From: Paracraurococcus lichenis
GTDB lineage: Bacteria > Pseudomonadota > Alphaproteobacteria > Acetobacterales > Acetobacteraceae
Direction: 5' to 3'
Assembly: GCF_030657435.1 (NCBI RefSeq)
Contig: NZ_JAUTWS010000014.1
Span: 100,270 to 164,269, forward strand
DNA: 64,000 bases
Shown one piece after another: positions 9,505 through 17,671 of this stretch (position 1 is the first letter of the stretch; each line of letters begins with the position of its first letter). The position numbers were made by a program, and so were the translations under genes. Below the pieces are notes generated by a model. That model was not told the DNA's origin, searched no databases, and saw only the letters and a program-made list of their open reading frames with translations.

Positions 9505-9551
9505 GTGGCGGAGGAACCCGGCCCGAACGGCCGGGCACCGCCGCGGTTCGG

Positions 9552-10493
9552 TCAGCCGCCCGCAACCCCCTGGGTGTTGACGTAGAGCGCATAGAGCGAT
9601 TGCGCCGCCGCCATGAACAGCCGGTTCCGGTGCCGCCCGCCGAAGCAGACATTGGCGCAGCGTTCCGGCAGGTGGATATGCCCGATCGGCGCGCCGGCAT
9701 CGTTGATGACGCGCACGCCGTCATGCTCCGGCGTCATGCCCCAGCCGCACCAGAGGGTGCCGTCGATGTCCACGCGGAAGCCGTCCGGCGTCTCGCCCGG
9801 CCCGCAGCGGTAGAAGACGCGCTTGTTGGCCAGCTTCGTCCCGCCCACCACGTCATAGGCCAGGATATTGCGCGGATCGGACCGGCTCTCGATGATATAG
9901 AGGATGCTCTCGTCCGGGCTGAAGGCGAGGCCGTTCGGATGGTCGATGTCGTCGGCGACCAGCGCGATCTCCCCGGTCTGGCCGTCCACCCGGTAGACAT
10001 GCGTGTGCGGCAGCTCGGCCTCGAGCTTGATGCCCTCGTAGAAGGCATAGGTGCCGAAGGGCGGGTCGGTGAACCAGATGGAGCCGTCGCTCTTCACCAC
10101 CACGTCGTTCGGGCTGTTCAGCTTCTTGCCCTGGTAGCCGTCGGCCAGGACCGTGATGCTGCCGTCATATTCGAAGCGCACCACGCGCCGGCCCTGATGC
10201 TCGCAGGCGACGATGCGGCCCTGGCGGTCCCGCGTATGGCCATTGGCGTTGTTCGACGGCTTGCGCCAGACGGAGACGGCGCCTGTCTCCTCCTCCCACT
10301 TCAGCACCCGGTTGTTCGGGATGTCGGACCACAGCAGGCAACGCGCATCGCCGAGCCAGACCGGCCCCTCCCCCCAGCGCGAGCCTGTCCAGAGCCGCTC
10401 CACCGCCGACAGCGCCAGGTGGTACCGCTTGAAGGCGGGATCGAGCGCGACGATCGACGGATCCGGATAGCGCTCGCTCGGCTGCCAGGTCAT
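9552..10493 (-). CDS. SMP-30/gluconolactonase-like protein
   Basis: A 313-residue protein of the SMP-30/gluconolactonase/luciferin-regenerating-enzyme family, a six-bladed beta-propeller that uses one divalent metal to open sugar lactones. Visible family blocks: GEGPVWLGDARCLLWSDI with the metal-ligand Glu, SNNANGHTRDRQGRIVACEH, LNSPNDVVVKSDGSIWFTDP, and DHPNGLAFSPDESILYI. The ATG at 10493 is chosen because AGGGGAG lies six bases before it; an in-frame ATG six bases earlier abuts that site directly. No signal peptide, so cytoplasmic. Its partner pathway is not evident from the neighbours. Confidence 0.9.
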   Translation of the reverse strand: MTWQPSERYPDPSIVALDPAFKRYHLALSAVERLWTGSRWGEGPVWLGDARCLLWSDIPNNRVLKWEEETGAVSVWRKPSNNANGHTRDRQGRIVACEHQGRRVVRFEYDGSITVLADGYQGKKLNSPNDVVVKSDGSIWFTDPPFGTYAFYEGIKLEAELPHTHVYRVDGQTGEIALVADDIDHPNGLAFSPDESILYIIESRSDPRNILAYDVVGGTKLANKRVFYRCGPGETPDGFRVDIDGTLWCGWGMTPEHDGVRVINDAGAPIGHIHLPERCANVCFGGRHRNRLFMAAAQSLYALYVNTQGVAGG

Positions 10494-10569
10494 GGACATC
10501 TCCCCTGTGGTCGCGGCGCCGATCCTGCCGGGCGGCCGGCGCCGCGCCAAGGGGGGCTGCCGCTCCGGT

Positions 10570-11550
10570 TCAGGCGAAGAGGATGTCGCCCGCGACCGGC
10601 GTGCTGCCCTGCACCGTGATGCTGCCGCCGCCCGGCAGCCCGATGACCGTCGCGCCGGCCAGCGACGTCAGCGTCAGGGCCGAGACCCCGTGCACGCCGG
10701 CCGGCGCATAGGCGGTCAGGTCGATATGGTCCTTCCCGGTCTCGAAATCGCCGATCGTGTCCTGGCCGCTGCCGGGCAGGAAGACGAAGGTGTCGGCGCC
10801 CGTGGTGACGCTTGCGCCCTTCACCGAGGCGTCGCCGTACATCAGGTCGTTGCCGCCGCCGCTGACCAGCCGGTCGTCGCCGCAGACCGCGTTGCCCGAG
10901 GCATTCTCGGCATCGCCGAACATCCGCGCGCCGTTGCCGAGATCGATGATGGTGTCGTTGCCGCCGCGGGCATTGCCGCCCATGAACTGCGCATCGCCGA
11001 TCAGCAGGCCGCCGAAGCCGTAGAGCAGGTCGTTGCCGCCCTGCGTGCCGTCGGACATGCCGATGCCATCGCCGAAGAGCTGGTTGCCCGCGCCCCGTCC
11101 CGCCACCAGCAGGTCGTTGCCGCCCCTGGCCGAGCCGGTCAGGCTCTCCGCATCGCCGTAGAGGAAGTTGAAATTGATGCTGCCATCCGCGCCGTGCAGC
11201 GCATCGTTCCCGCCCCGGGCGTCGTCCGTCAGCGTCCTGGCATCGCCATGCGCCGAATTCCGCGGCCCGTCGCCGCACCAGATCACGTCGTTGCCGCCGC
11301 GGCCGGAGCCGCTGATGGTCAGCGCGTCGCCGTAGAGATTGGCGAAGGAGCCGCCGCCGCCCGGCAGCCTCGGCCCGAATATCACGTCATTGCCGCCGCG
11401 CGCCTGGTCGGTGATGGCCTGCGCATCGCCGTAGATGTCGAAGCCCGGTCCGCCATCCGGGATGTCGGGGCCGGAGAGAACCTGTGCCCTGCCGTGGGCA
11501 TTGCCGGACAGCGTGCCGCTGGTGTCGCCGTAGATCGGATAATCCGCCAT
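10570..11550 (-). CDS. RTX-like calcium-binding repeat protein
   Basis: A 326-residue acidic, glycine- and aspartate-rich protein made mostly of about nine units of 25-35 residues. The unit consensus is [IL]YGDA, then about eight variable residues, then ARGGNDhh-G. Each unit carries one GGND turn like the RTX nonapeptide but spaced much wider than the usual nine residues. The C-terminal 75 residues (TGADTFVFLPGSGQDTIGDF, KDHIDL) look like the non-catalytic end of serralysin/hemolysin-type proteins exported by type I secretion. ATG 11550 was chosen for GGAGG eight bases upstream. No catalytic domain is visible and no type I secretion genes lie nearby, so it may be a structural or surface protein. 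Confidence 0.8.
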   Translation of the reverse strand: MADYPIYGDTSGTLSGNAHGRAQVLSGPDIPDGGPGFDIYGDAQAITDQARGGNDVIFGPRLPGGGGSFANLYGDALTISGSGRGGNDVIWCGDGPRNSAHGDARTLTDDARGGNDALHGADGSINFNFLYGDAESLTGSARGGNDLLVAGRGAGNQLFGDGIGMSDGTQGGNDLLYGFGGLLIGDAQFMGGNARGGNDTIIDLGNGARMFGDAENASGNAVCGDDRLVSGGGNDLMYGDASVKGASVTTGADTFVFLPGSGQDTIGDFETGKDHIDLTAYAPAGVHGVSALTLTSLAGATVIGLPGGGSITVQGSTPVAGDILFA

Positions 11551-11736
11551 CTGCGTGTCCTCCATGGCCCGGCGGCGGGACTGGACCATGGGCCGGGCAT
11601 CCTGGGGTCGTCACAGCTAGGTCATGTTCAGGCTTTTCCCGTAGCGGTTTCCCGCCGGCACGCCGCGCCCCGAGGCCTGGGCGATGGCCTGCCCGCCGGA
11701 CGGCGCTATTCTCCTGCCGAGCCAAGGGAGGACCGC

Positions 11737-13434
11737 ATGGATATCGGCATGGCCGCGCCGGTGGCCGCAGCCCCGACGGGTGCGGCCGCGGTGCCCGACA
11801 GCGCCGGGCTGAACCTGTACCGCGCCGATCCCTGGTTGGCGCCGCTGCTCGGGCTCTACCTGCCGCCCGACCTGCTGGCGCATCTGCGGCCGCACCTGGA
11901 CCGCATGGGCGCGCTGGCCGGCGGCAGGCTGGACGACCTGGCCGGCCTTGCCGACCGCAACCCGCCGGTGCTGCGCCACCGCACCCGGCGCGGGGAGGAC
12001 CGCCAGGCCATCGACTATCACCCGGCCTACCGGGAGATGGAGCGGATCGCCTTTGCCGACTATGGCCTGGCCGCCATGTCGCATCGCGGCGGCGTGCTGG
12101 GCTGGCCCGCGCCCATGCCACCGGCCGCGAAATACGCCCTCACCTACCTCTTCGTGCAGGCCGAGTTCGGGCTGTGCTGTCCGCTCTCCATGACCGATGC
12201 GCTGGCCCGCACGCTGCGCCGCTTCGGCGACCCGGACCTCGTCGCGCGCTACCTCCCCGCGCTGACCGCGACGGACCTCGACGCGCTGCGCCAGGGCGCG
12301 ATGTTCATGACGGAGCAGGGCGCGGGCTCCGACATCGCCGCCACCGCCGTCCTGGCGGAGGAAGCGCCGGACGGCACCTGGCGCCTCTCCGGCGACAAGT
12401 GGTTCTGCAGCAACCCCGATTGCGGCGTGGCGCTGGTCCTCGCTCGTCGGAAGGGCGGCCCTGCGGGGCTGCGCGGCGTCTCGCTCTTCCTGCTGCCGCG
12501 CGACCTGCCGGACGGCACGCGTAACGCCTACCGCATCGTGCGTCTCAAGGACAAGCTCGGCACCCGCAGCATGGCGAGCGGCGAGGTGCGGCTGGAGGGC
12601 GCGACCGCCTTCCTGGTCGGCGAGCCCGAGGCCGGCTTCCGGCAGATGGTGGACATGGTCAATGCCTCCCGCCTCTCCAATGGCATGCGCGCCGCCGGCC
12701 TGATGCGCCGCGCGGTGACCGAGGCGGCCTTCGTCGCCCGCCACCGCATCGCCTTCGGCAAGCGGCTGGTGGACATGCCGCTGATGCGCCGGCAGTTGAT
12801 GAAGCTGGCCCTGCCGATGGAGCAGGCGCGCAGCATGGTCTTCCAGGCGGCCGAGGCGCTGCGCCGCAGCGATATCGGGGAGGAGGGCGCCTATGCCCTG
12901 CTGCGCATCCTGACGCCGCTGCTGAAATTCCGCGCCTGCCGCGACGCCCGCAAGGTCACCGGCGATGCCATGGAGGTGCGCGGCGGCTGCGGCTATATCG
13001 AGGAATGGGCCGACCCGCGCCTGCTGCGCGACAGCCATCTCGGCAGCATCTGGGAGGGCACCAGCAACATCGTCGCGCTCGACGTGCTGCGCGCGGCGCA
13101 GCGGGAGGGATCGCTGCCGGTGCTGCGCGCCCATGTCGCGGCGCTGCTGGGCAATGGCGGGCGCCTGCCGGAAGCGCTGCCGCTGTTTGACCGGGCGGCG
13201 GCGCTGGCCGGGCGGGCGCAGGAGAACCCCGCGCTGGCAAGGCAGGCGGCCAGCGCGCTCTATCACCTGACCAGCGCCGCGGCGATGGCCTGGGAGGCGG
13301 AGAGGCTGGAAGACCCGGTACGGCTGGAACTTGCCGGACTGGTCATCCGGCACCGCGTCCTGCCGAAGGATCCGCTGGCCGACGAGGACATCCCCATCCC
13401 CGACAGGCTGCTCGACAAGCTGCTGGCCGAGTAA
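11737..13434 (+). CDS. AidB-like acyl-CoA dehydrogenase
   Basis: A 565-residue flavoprotein of the acyl-CoA dehydrogenase superfamily, AidB-like branch by its length (AidB about 540) and conserved blocks. It has MTEQGAGSDI (FAD/substrate loop), SGDKWFCSNPDC, RLKDKLGTRSMASGEVRLEGA, ASRLSNGMRAAGLMRRAV, and the C-terminal RGGCGYIEEWADPRLLRDS followed by SIWEGTSNI with the conserved Glu. Related proteins include E. coli AidB (alkylation response) and isovaleryl-CoA-type dehydrogenases; which role applies here is open. Start ATG 11737 follows GGGAGGACCGC. A hairpin of a repeat family begins two bases after its stop. Confidence 0.88.
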   Translation: MDIGMAAPVAAAPTGAAAVPDSAGLNLYRADPWLAPLLGLYLPPDLLAHLRPHLDRMGALAGGRLDDLAGLADRNPPVLRHRTRRGEDRQAIDYHPAYREMERIAFADYGLAAMSHRGGVLGWPAPMPPAAKYALTYLFVQAEFGLCCPLSMTDALARTLRRFGDPDLVARYLPALTATDLDALRQGAMFMTEQGAGSDIAATAVLAEEAPDGTWRLSGDKWFCSNPDCGVALVLARRKGGPAGLRGVSLFLLPRDLPDGTRNAYRIVRLKDKLGTRSMASGEVRLEGATAFLVGEPEAGFRQMVDMVNASRLSNGMRAAGLMRRAVTEAAFVARHRIAFGKRLVDMPLMRRQLMKLALPMEQARSMVFQAAEALRRSDIGEEGAYALLRILTPLLKFRACRDARKVTGDAMEVRGGCGYIEEWADPRLLRDSHLGSIWEGTSNIVALDVLRAAQREGSLPVLRAHVAALLGNGGRLPEALPLFDRAAALAGRAQENPALARQAASALYHLTSAAAMAWEAERLEDPVRLELAGLVIRHRVLPKDPLADEDIPIPDRLLDKLLAE

Positions 13435-13436
13435 GC

Positions 13437-13486
13437 GCAGGGGGAAGTATCCCCCTGCAACCCCCTCCATGTCTCCGAGTTCGGCG
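13437..13486 (+). repeat. Partial copy of the three-hairpin intergenic element
   Basis: Two bases after the acyl-CoA dehydrogenase stop lies a perfect hairpin: 9-bp arms (GCAGGGGGA / TCCCCCTGC) with loop AGTA, nt 13437-13458. It is followed by CCCCCTCC and TCTCCGAGT, matching the beginning of the central inverted repeat seen in the fuller copies at 15394, 52709 and 60227. The second half is missing. The hairpin can act as a transcription terminator or mRNA 3' end; that function is inferred from position only. Confidence 0.75.
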
Positions 13487-13492
13487 CCCGTC

Positions 13493-14167
13493 ATGCTGCT
13501 GCGCCTTGTCCTTCAGACCGCCGTGTTCCTCGTCCTCCAGGGCGCGCTGCTCTTCGGTGGCGCCGGCACCATGGGCTGGCGCGCGGGCTGGGGGCTGCTC
13601 GGCATCCTCGGCAGCGGCAGCCTCGTGGTCGGCCTCTGGCTCCGCCGCCGCGACCCGGCCCTGCTGCGCGAACGCATGACCCTGCCCGTCCATGCCGACC
13701 AGGCCAGGCGCGACAAGTGGCTGCTGCTCGGCATCGGCCTGCTCTGGTTCGCCTGGCTCTACGCCATGGGCGCCGATGCCGCCGCACGCGGCTTCGGCGG
13801 ACGCTGGCCGCTCCGGGTCCTCGGCGCGGCGCTGACCATCGCCGCCTATGCCCTTGTCGCCTGGACCTTCGCCGCCAACAGCTTCGCCTCCCCCGCCGTG
13901 CGCCTGCAGCGCGACCGCGGCCACAGGGTCATCGACACCGGCCCTTACGCCGTCCTCCGTCACCCGATGTATGCCGGCGCGCTGCTGCTCTTCCTCGGCA
14001 TCCCGCTGCTGCTCGGCAGCCCGCTCGGCCTGCTCTTCGTCCCGGTCTTCGTCGTCCTGCTGGCAATCCGGACCATCTGGGAGGAGGCGGCGCTGCGCGC
14101 CGGCCTGCCGGGCTACGCCGCCTATGCCGCGCGCGTCCGTCACCGCTTCGTGCCGGGCCTCTGGTAA
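13493..14167 (+). CDS. Isoprenylcysteine carboxyl methyltransferase (ICMT)-family membrane protein
   Basis: A 224-residue integral membrane protein with about five to six helices. The C-terminal signature is of the ICMT/PEMT methyltransferase group: HRVIDTGPYAVLRHPMY, the SAM-binding RHPMY region, followed by a helix and an EEAALRAGLPGYAAYAARV block. Bacterial members methylate small or unknown substrates; none can be assigned. An ATG 24 bases upstream (13469) is in frame but falls inside the repeat element, so ATG 13493 is preferred. Neither has a strong ribosome binding site. It lies between two metabolic genes with no obvious link. Confidence 0.8.
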   Translation: MLLRLVLQTAVFLVLQGALLFGGAGTMGWRAGWGLLGILGSGSLVVGLWLRRRDPALLRERMTLPVHADQARRDKWLLLGIGLLWFAWLYAMGADAAARGFGGRWPLRVLGAALTIAAYALVAWTFAANSFASPAVRLQRDRGHRVIDTGPYAVLRHPMYAGALLLFLGIPLLLGSPLGLLFVPVFVVLLAIRTIWEEAALRAGLPGYAAYAARVRHRFVPGLW

Positions 14168-14235
14168 CCGCCCCGCGTTGACCCTGCCGCCCGCCCGGCC
14201 GCATGCTCCGTTTCAACCGAGGGGAGGGTCCAGGG

Positions 14236-15390
14236 ATGGCGGAGCGCCGGATCGGCATCATCATGAACGGCGTCACCGGGCGCATGGGCACCAACCAGCA
14301 CCTGGTCCGCTCCATCGCCGCCATCCGCGCCGATGGCGGCGTGCGCCTGGCCAATGGCGACAGGGTCATGCCCGACCCCATCCTGGTCGGCCGCAACCGG
14401 GAGAAGCTGGAGGCCCTGGCCCGCGCCCATGGCGTGACCCGCGTCAGCACCGACCTCGAAGCCTGCCTGGCGGACCCGAAGGACGAGCTCTTCTTCGACG
14501 CCGCCACCACCCAGCTCCGCGCCGGGCTCATCCGCCGCGCCATCGCCGCCGGCAAGCACATCTATGTCGAGAAGCCGACCGCCGACCGGCTGGAGGACGC
14601 GCTGGACGTGGCGCGTCGTGCCACGGCCGCTGGCATCAGGCATGGCGTGGTGCAGGACAAGCTCTTCCTGCCCGGCCTGCGGAAACTCAAGATGGTGATC
14701 GACAGCGGCTTCCTCGGCCGCATCTGCAGCGTGAAGGGCGAGTTCGGCTACTGGGTCTTCGAGGGCGACCTGCAGCCGGCCCAGCGCCCTTCCTGGAACT
14801 ACAAGGCGGCCGAGGGCGGCGGCATCATCCTCGATATGCTCTGCCACTGGCGCTACGTGCTGGACAACCTCTTCGGCGAGGTGGAGGCCGTGAGCTGCCT
14901 CGGCGCCACCCATATCCCGCAGCGCATCGGCGAGGACGGCAGGCCCTACGCGGCCGACGTGGACGATGCCGCCTATGCCACCTTCCAGCTCAAGGGCGGG
15001 ATCGTCGCCCACATCAACTCGTCCTGGGTGACGCGCGTCCGCCGCGACGACCTGGCGACCTTCCAGGTGGACGGCACGCATGGCAGCGCCGTCGCCGGCC
15101 TGCAGAAATGCTGGACGCAGAGCCGCGTCAACACGCCGAAGCCGGTCTGGAACCCCGACATCCCGCAGGCGATCGATTTCTTCGCGGGATGGCAGGAGGT
15201 GCCGAGCACCCAGGACTATCCCAACGGCTTCCGCGTGCAATGGGAGCTCTTCCTGCGCCACCTGGCCGGCGAGGTGACCACCTTCCCTTGGGACCTGATG
15301 GCCGGCGCCCGCGGCGTGCAGCTCGCCGAGGCCGGGCTGCGGAGCTGGCGGGAGCGGCGCTGGATCGATCTGGAGCAACTCGAAGCGTAA
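14236..15390 (+). CDS. Gfo/Idh/MocA-family oxidoreductase
   Basis: A 384-residue NAD(P)-dependent dehydrogenase. The N-terminal Rossmann fold begins IGIIMNGVTGRMGTNQHL. The HIYVEKPTAD motif, with the EKP lysine that contacts cofactor and substrate, is at about residue 115. The alpha/beta domain carries GGGIILDMLCHWRY, where the His is the probable catalytic residue. Start ATG 14236 follows GGGGAGGG. It is the first gene of a co-directional set with a DUF993 protein and a TIM-barrel isomerase, suggesting oxidation of a sugar or polyol that is then isomerised and cleaved. A three-hairpin repeat separates it from the next gene. Confidence 0.9.
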   Translation: MAERRIGIIMNGVTGRMGTNQHLVRSIAAIRADGGVRLANGDRVMPDPILVGRNREKLEALARAHGVTRVSTDLEACLADPKDELFFDAATTQLRAGLIRRAIAAGKHIYVEKPTADRLEDALDVARRATAAGIRHGVVQDKLFLPGLRKLKMVIDSGFLGRICSVKGEFGYWVFEGDLQPAQRPSWNYKAAEGGGIILDMLCHWRYVLDNLFGEVEAVSCLGATHIPQRIGEDGRPYAADVDDAAYATFQLKGGIVAHINSSWVTRVRRDDLATFQVDGTHGSAVAGLQKCWTQSRVNTPKPVWNPDIPQAIDFFAGWQEVPSTQDYPNGFRVQWELFLRHLAGEVTTFPWDLMAGARGVQLAEAGLRSWRERRWIDLEQLEA

Positions 15391-15393
15391 GAA

Positions 15394-15502
15394 CGGGGGA
15401 AAGTATTCCCCCGAGCCCCCTTCTATTTCTCTGAGTCTGGTTGCCGCCGCGCGGCGAGTGCCAGACTCAGAGAAAAAGGGGGGTGCGGGGGTTCTCCCCC
15501 GC
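15394..15502 (+). repeat. Three-hairpin intergenic element, full copy
   Basis: Begins three bases after the oxidoreductase stop and ends 20 bases before the ribosome binding site of the DUF993 gene. Part 1: a perfect 8-bp hairpin (CGGGGGAA, loop AGTA, nt 15394-15413). Part 2: a central inverted repeat with 15-bp perfect arms (TTTCTCTGAGTCTGG at 15426-15440 against 15461-15475) enclosing a small GC hairpin. Part 3: a perfect 7-bp hairpin (GCGGGGG, loop TTCT, 15485-15502). The same three parts recur at 52709-52846 and 60227-60365, in the same sense relative to transcription. Confidence 0.85.
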
Positions 15503-15535
15503 TCTTTCTTCTTCCTTCGCCGAGGAGACCCGAGC

Positions 15536-16693
15536 ATGCCGACCATCACCCTGCCCGGCGCGGACGGCCTCGCGCCCTTCACACTCAGCCCGCCGCGTGA
15601 CTTCCCGAAGGCAACGCCGCCCTTCCCGCGCATCGCGCTCGCCGCCGCGCATGTCGTCGCCGATCCGCTGGCCGAGCAGGATCCCTGGCTGGACGCCAAG
15701 GTCGATTGGGACCGCACCATCGCCTATCGCCGCCATCTCTGGTCGCTCGGCCTCGGCGTCGCCGAGGCGATGGACACGGCGCAGCGCGGCATGGGCCTCG
15801 ACTGGGCCGCGGCGCTGGACCTGATCCGCCGCAGCCTGGACGCCATGCGGGACGTGCCGGGCGCCGTGATGGCGAGCGGCGCGGGCACCGACCACCTCGC
15901 CCCCGGCCCGGACATCACCATCGACGACGTCATCCGCGCCTATGAGGAGCAGTGCGAGGCCATCGAGAAACTCGGTGGCCGCCTCATCCTCATGGCATCC
16001 CGCGCACTCGCCAAGGCCGCGCGCGGGCCGGCCGACTACGAGCGCGTCTATGCCCGCATCCTGTCCCAGGTGAAGGAGCCGGTGATCATCCACTGGCTCG
16101 GCGAGATGTTCGACCCGGCGCTGGACGGCTACTGGGGCCATGCCGAGCATTACACGGCCATGGAGACCGCGCTTTCCGTCATCCAGGCCAATGCCGCCAA
16201 GGTGGACGGCGTGAAGATCAGCCTGCTCGACAAGGAGAAGGAGGTCGTCATGCGCCGCCGGCTCCCGTCCGGCGTGCGCATGTACACCGGTGACGACTTC
16301 AACTACCCCGAGCTGATCGCCGGCGACGCGGACGGGCATTCCGACGCGCTGCTCGGCATCTTCGACCCCATCGCGCCCGCGGTGGGCGGGGCGCTGGCCA
16401 GGCTGTCGCAGGGCGACCTGCCGGGCTTCCACGCCATCCTGGCGCCTACCGTCCCGCTGTCGCGCCATGTCTTCCGCGCGCCGACGCGCTTCTACAAGAC
16501 GGGCGTGGTCTTCCTCGCCTGGCTGAACGGCCACCAGGACCACTTCGCCATGGTCGGCGGCCAGCAATCCGCCCGCAGCATCGGCCATTTCGCCGAGCTC
16601 TTCCGCCTGGCCGATGCCGCCGGCCTGCTGCGCGATCCGGACCTTGCCGCGGCGCGCATGAAGACGCTGCTCGCCCTGCACGGGATCGCCTGA
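15536..16693 (+). CDS. DUF993 family protein (dihydrodipicolinate synthase-like TIM barrel)
   Basis: A 385-residue protein of the DUF993 family, related to dihydrodipicolinate synthase/N-acetylneuraminate lyase barrels. Start ATG 15536 is chosen for GAGGAG eight bases upstream; the longer open frame begins inside the repeat element. Recognisable blocks are AGTDHLAPGPDITIDDVIRA, KEPVIIHWLGEMFDPAL and DGVKISLLDKEKE, where the lysine of VKIS is in the place of the Schiff-base lysine in class I aldolases. Likely an aldolase-type step after the neighbouring dehydrogenase and isomerase; the substrate is unknown. The stop overlaps the next ATG by one base. Confidence 0.85.
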   Translation: MPTITLPGADGLAPFTLSPPRDFPKATPPFPRIALAAAHVVADPLAEQDPWLDAKVDWDRTIAYRRHLWSLGLGVAEAMDTAQRGMGLDWAAALDLIRRSLDAMRDVPGAVMASGAGTDHLAPGPDITIDDVIRAYEEQCEAIEKLGGRLILMASRALAKAARGPADYERVYARILSQVKEPVIIHWLGEMFDPALDGYWGHAEHYTAMETALSVIQANAAKVDGVKISLLDKEKEVVMRRRLPSGVRMYTGDDFNYPELIAGDADGHSDALLGIFDPIAPAVGGALARLSQGDLPGFHAILAPTVPLSRHVFRAPTRFYKTGVVFLAWLNGHQDHFAMVGGQQSARSIGHFAELFRLADAAGLLRDPDLAAARMKTLLALHGIA

Positions 16694-17511
16694 TGCCGAA
16701 GCCTGGACCGCTTTCGCTCAACACCGTCACGGTGAAGGAGCGCTGGGGCCTTGCCGAGTGCATAGAGGGCTGCGCGCGCCACGGCATCCCCGGCATCTCC
16801 CCCTGGCGGGACGTGCTGGCCGCCATGGGCGTGCAGAAGGCCGCGCGGCGCATCCGCGATGCCGGGCTGACGGTCACGGGCCTCTGCCGCGGCGGCATGT
16901 TCACTGCACCCGACGCCGCCGGCCGCCGTCGCGCGATCGACGACAACCGCCGGGCCATCGCCGAGGCCTTCGAACTCGGCGCCGCCTGCCTGGTCATGGT
17001 CTGCGGCGGCCTGCCGCCCGGGTCCAAGGACCTGCCGGGCGCGCGGGAGATGGTGCGGGACGGGCTGCACGAGATCCTGGCCGAGGCGCGCGCCGCCGGC
17101 GTCACCCTCGCGCTGGAGCCGCTGCACCCCATGACCTGCGCCGACCGCAGCGTGCTCTCGACGCTCGCCCAGGCGCTCGACCTCTGCGACCAGCTTGGCG
17201 CCGGCACTGGCGTCGCGCTCGACGTCTACCATGTCTGGTGGGACCCGGACCTGGAGCGCCAGATGGCCCGGGCACAGGGGCGCATCGCCGCCTTCCATGC
17301 CTGCGACTGGCTGGTGCCGACGACCGACACGGTCTTCGACCGCGGCATGATGGGTGACGGCGTCATCGATATCCCGCGCATCCGCGCCATCGCGGAGGCC
17401 GCGGGCTACAAGGGCTTCGTCGAGGTCGAGATCCTCTCGAAGCGCTGGTGGCAGGAGAACCCGGACGACGTGCTGGAGGTCATGAAGCTCCGCCACACGA
17501 CGGCGTGCTGA
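16693..17511 (+). CDS. Sugar phosphate isomerase/epimerase (AP endonuclease 2-like TIM barrel)
   Basis: A 272-residue TIM barrel of the xylose isomerase-like family. Probable metal ligands are the Glu of LEPLHP, the Asp of ALDVYHVWWD, the His of AAFHACDW and the Glu of FVEVEIL, in the usual order. It begins at ATG 16693 sharing one base with the DUF993 stop, so the two are translationally coupled. The oxidoreductase/DUF993/isomerase set is a recurring neighbourhood in soil alphaproteobacteria, as far as I recall, and fits catabolism of an unusual sugar or cyclitol. Confidence 0.87.
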   Translation: MPKPGPLSLNTVTVKERWGLAECIEGCARHGIPGISPWRDVLAAMGVQKAARRIRDAGLTVTGLCRGGMFTAPDAAGRRRAIDDNRRAIAEAFELGAACLVMVCGGLPPGSKDLPGAREMVRDGLHEILAEARAAGVTLALEPLHPMTCADRSVLSTLAQALDLCDQLGAGTGVALDVYHVWWDPDLERQMARAQGRIAAFHACDWLVPTTDTVFDRGMMGDGVIDIPRIRAIAEAAGYKGFVEVEILSKRWWQENPDDVLEVMKLRHTTAC

Positions 17512-17671
17512 CGGGCTGGCGAAGGCGTCGCCCGGAGGCGGTACCAGACGACCGGGACGGTGTGACGCGCCGCACAGACCGAACATGCCCTGGCATCTCA
17601 TAACTCTCCCGCAGCCTGGCGACGACAGCCCGCGGTCCCGACGGCGCCGGCCCGGCAACAGGGAGGCAGCT

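Noticed and set aside
10570..11550. Regularly spaced GC-rich repeats resembling a CRISPR-like or tandem DNA array
   Set aside because: The periodicity is codon-based and explained by the protein repeats; units differ in length and sequence and there are no spacers.
13469..13492. ATG 13469 as the start of the ICMT-like gene
   Set aside because: It lies within the conserved part of the intergenic repeat element, so the next ATG (13493) is more likely.
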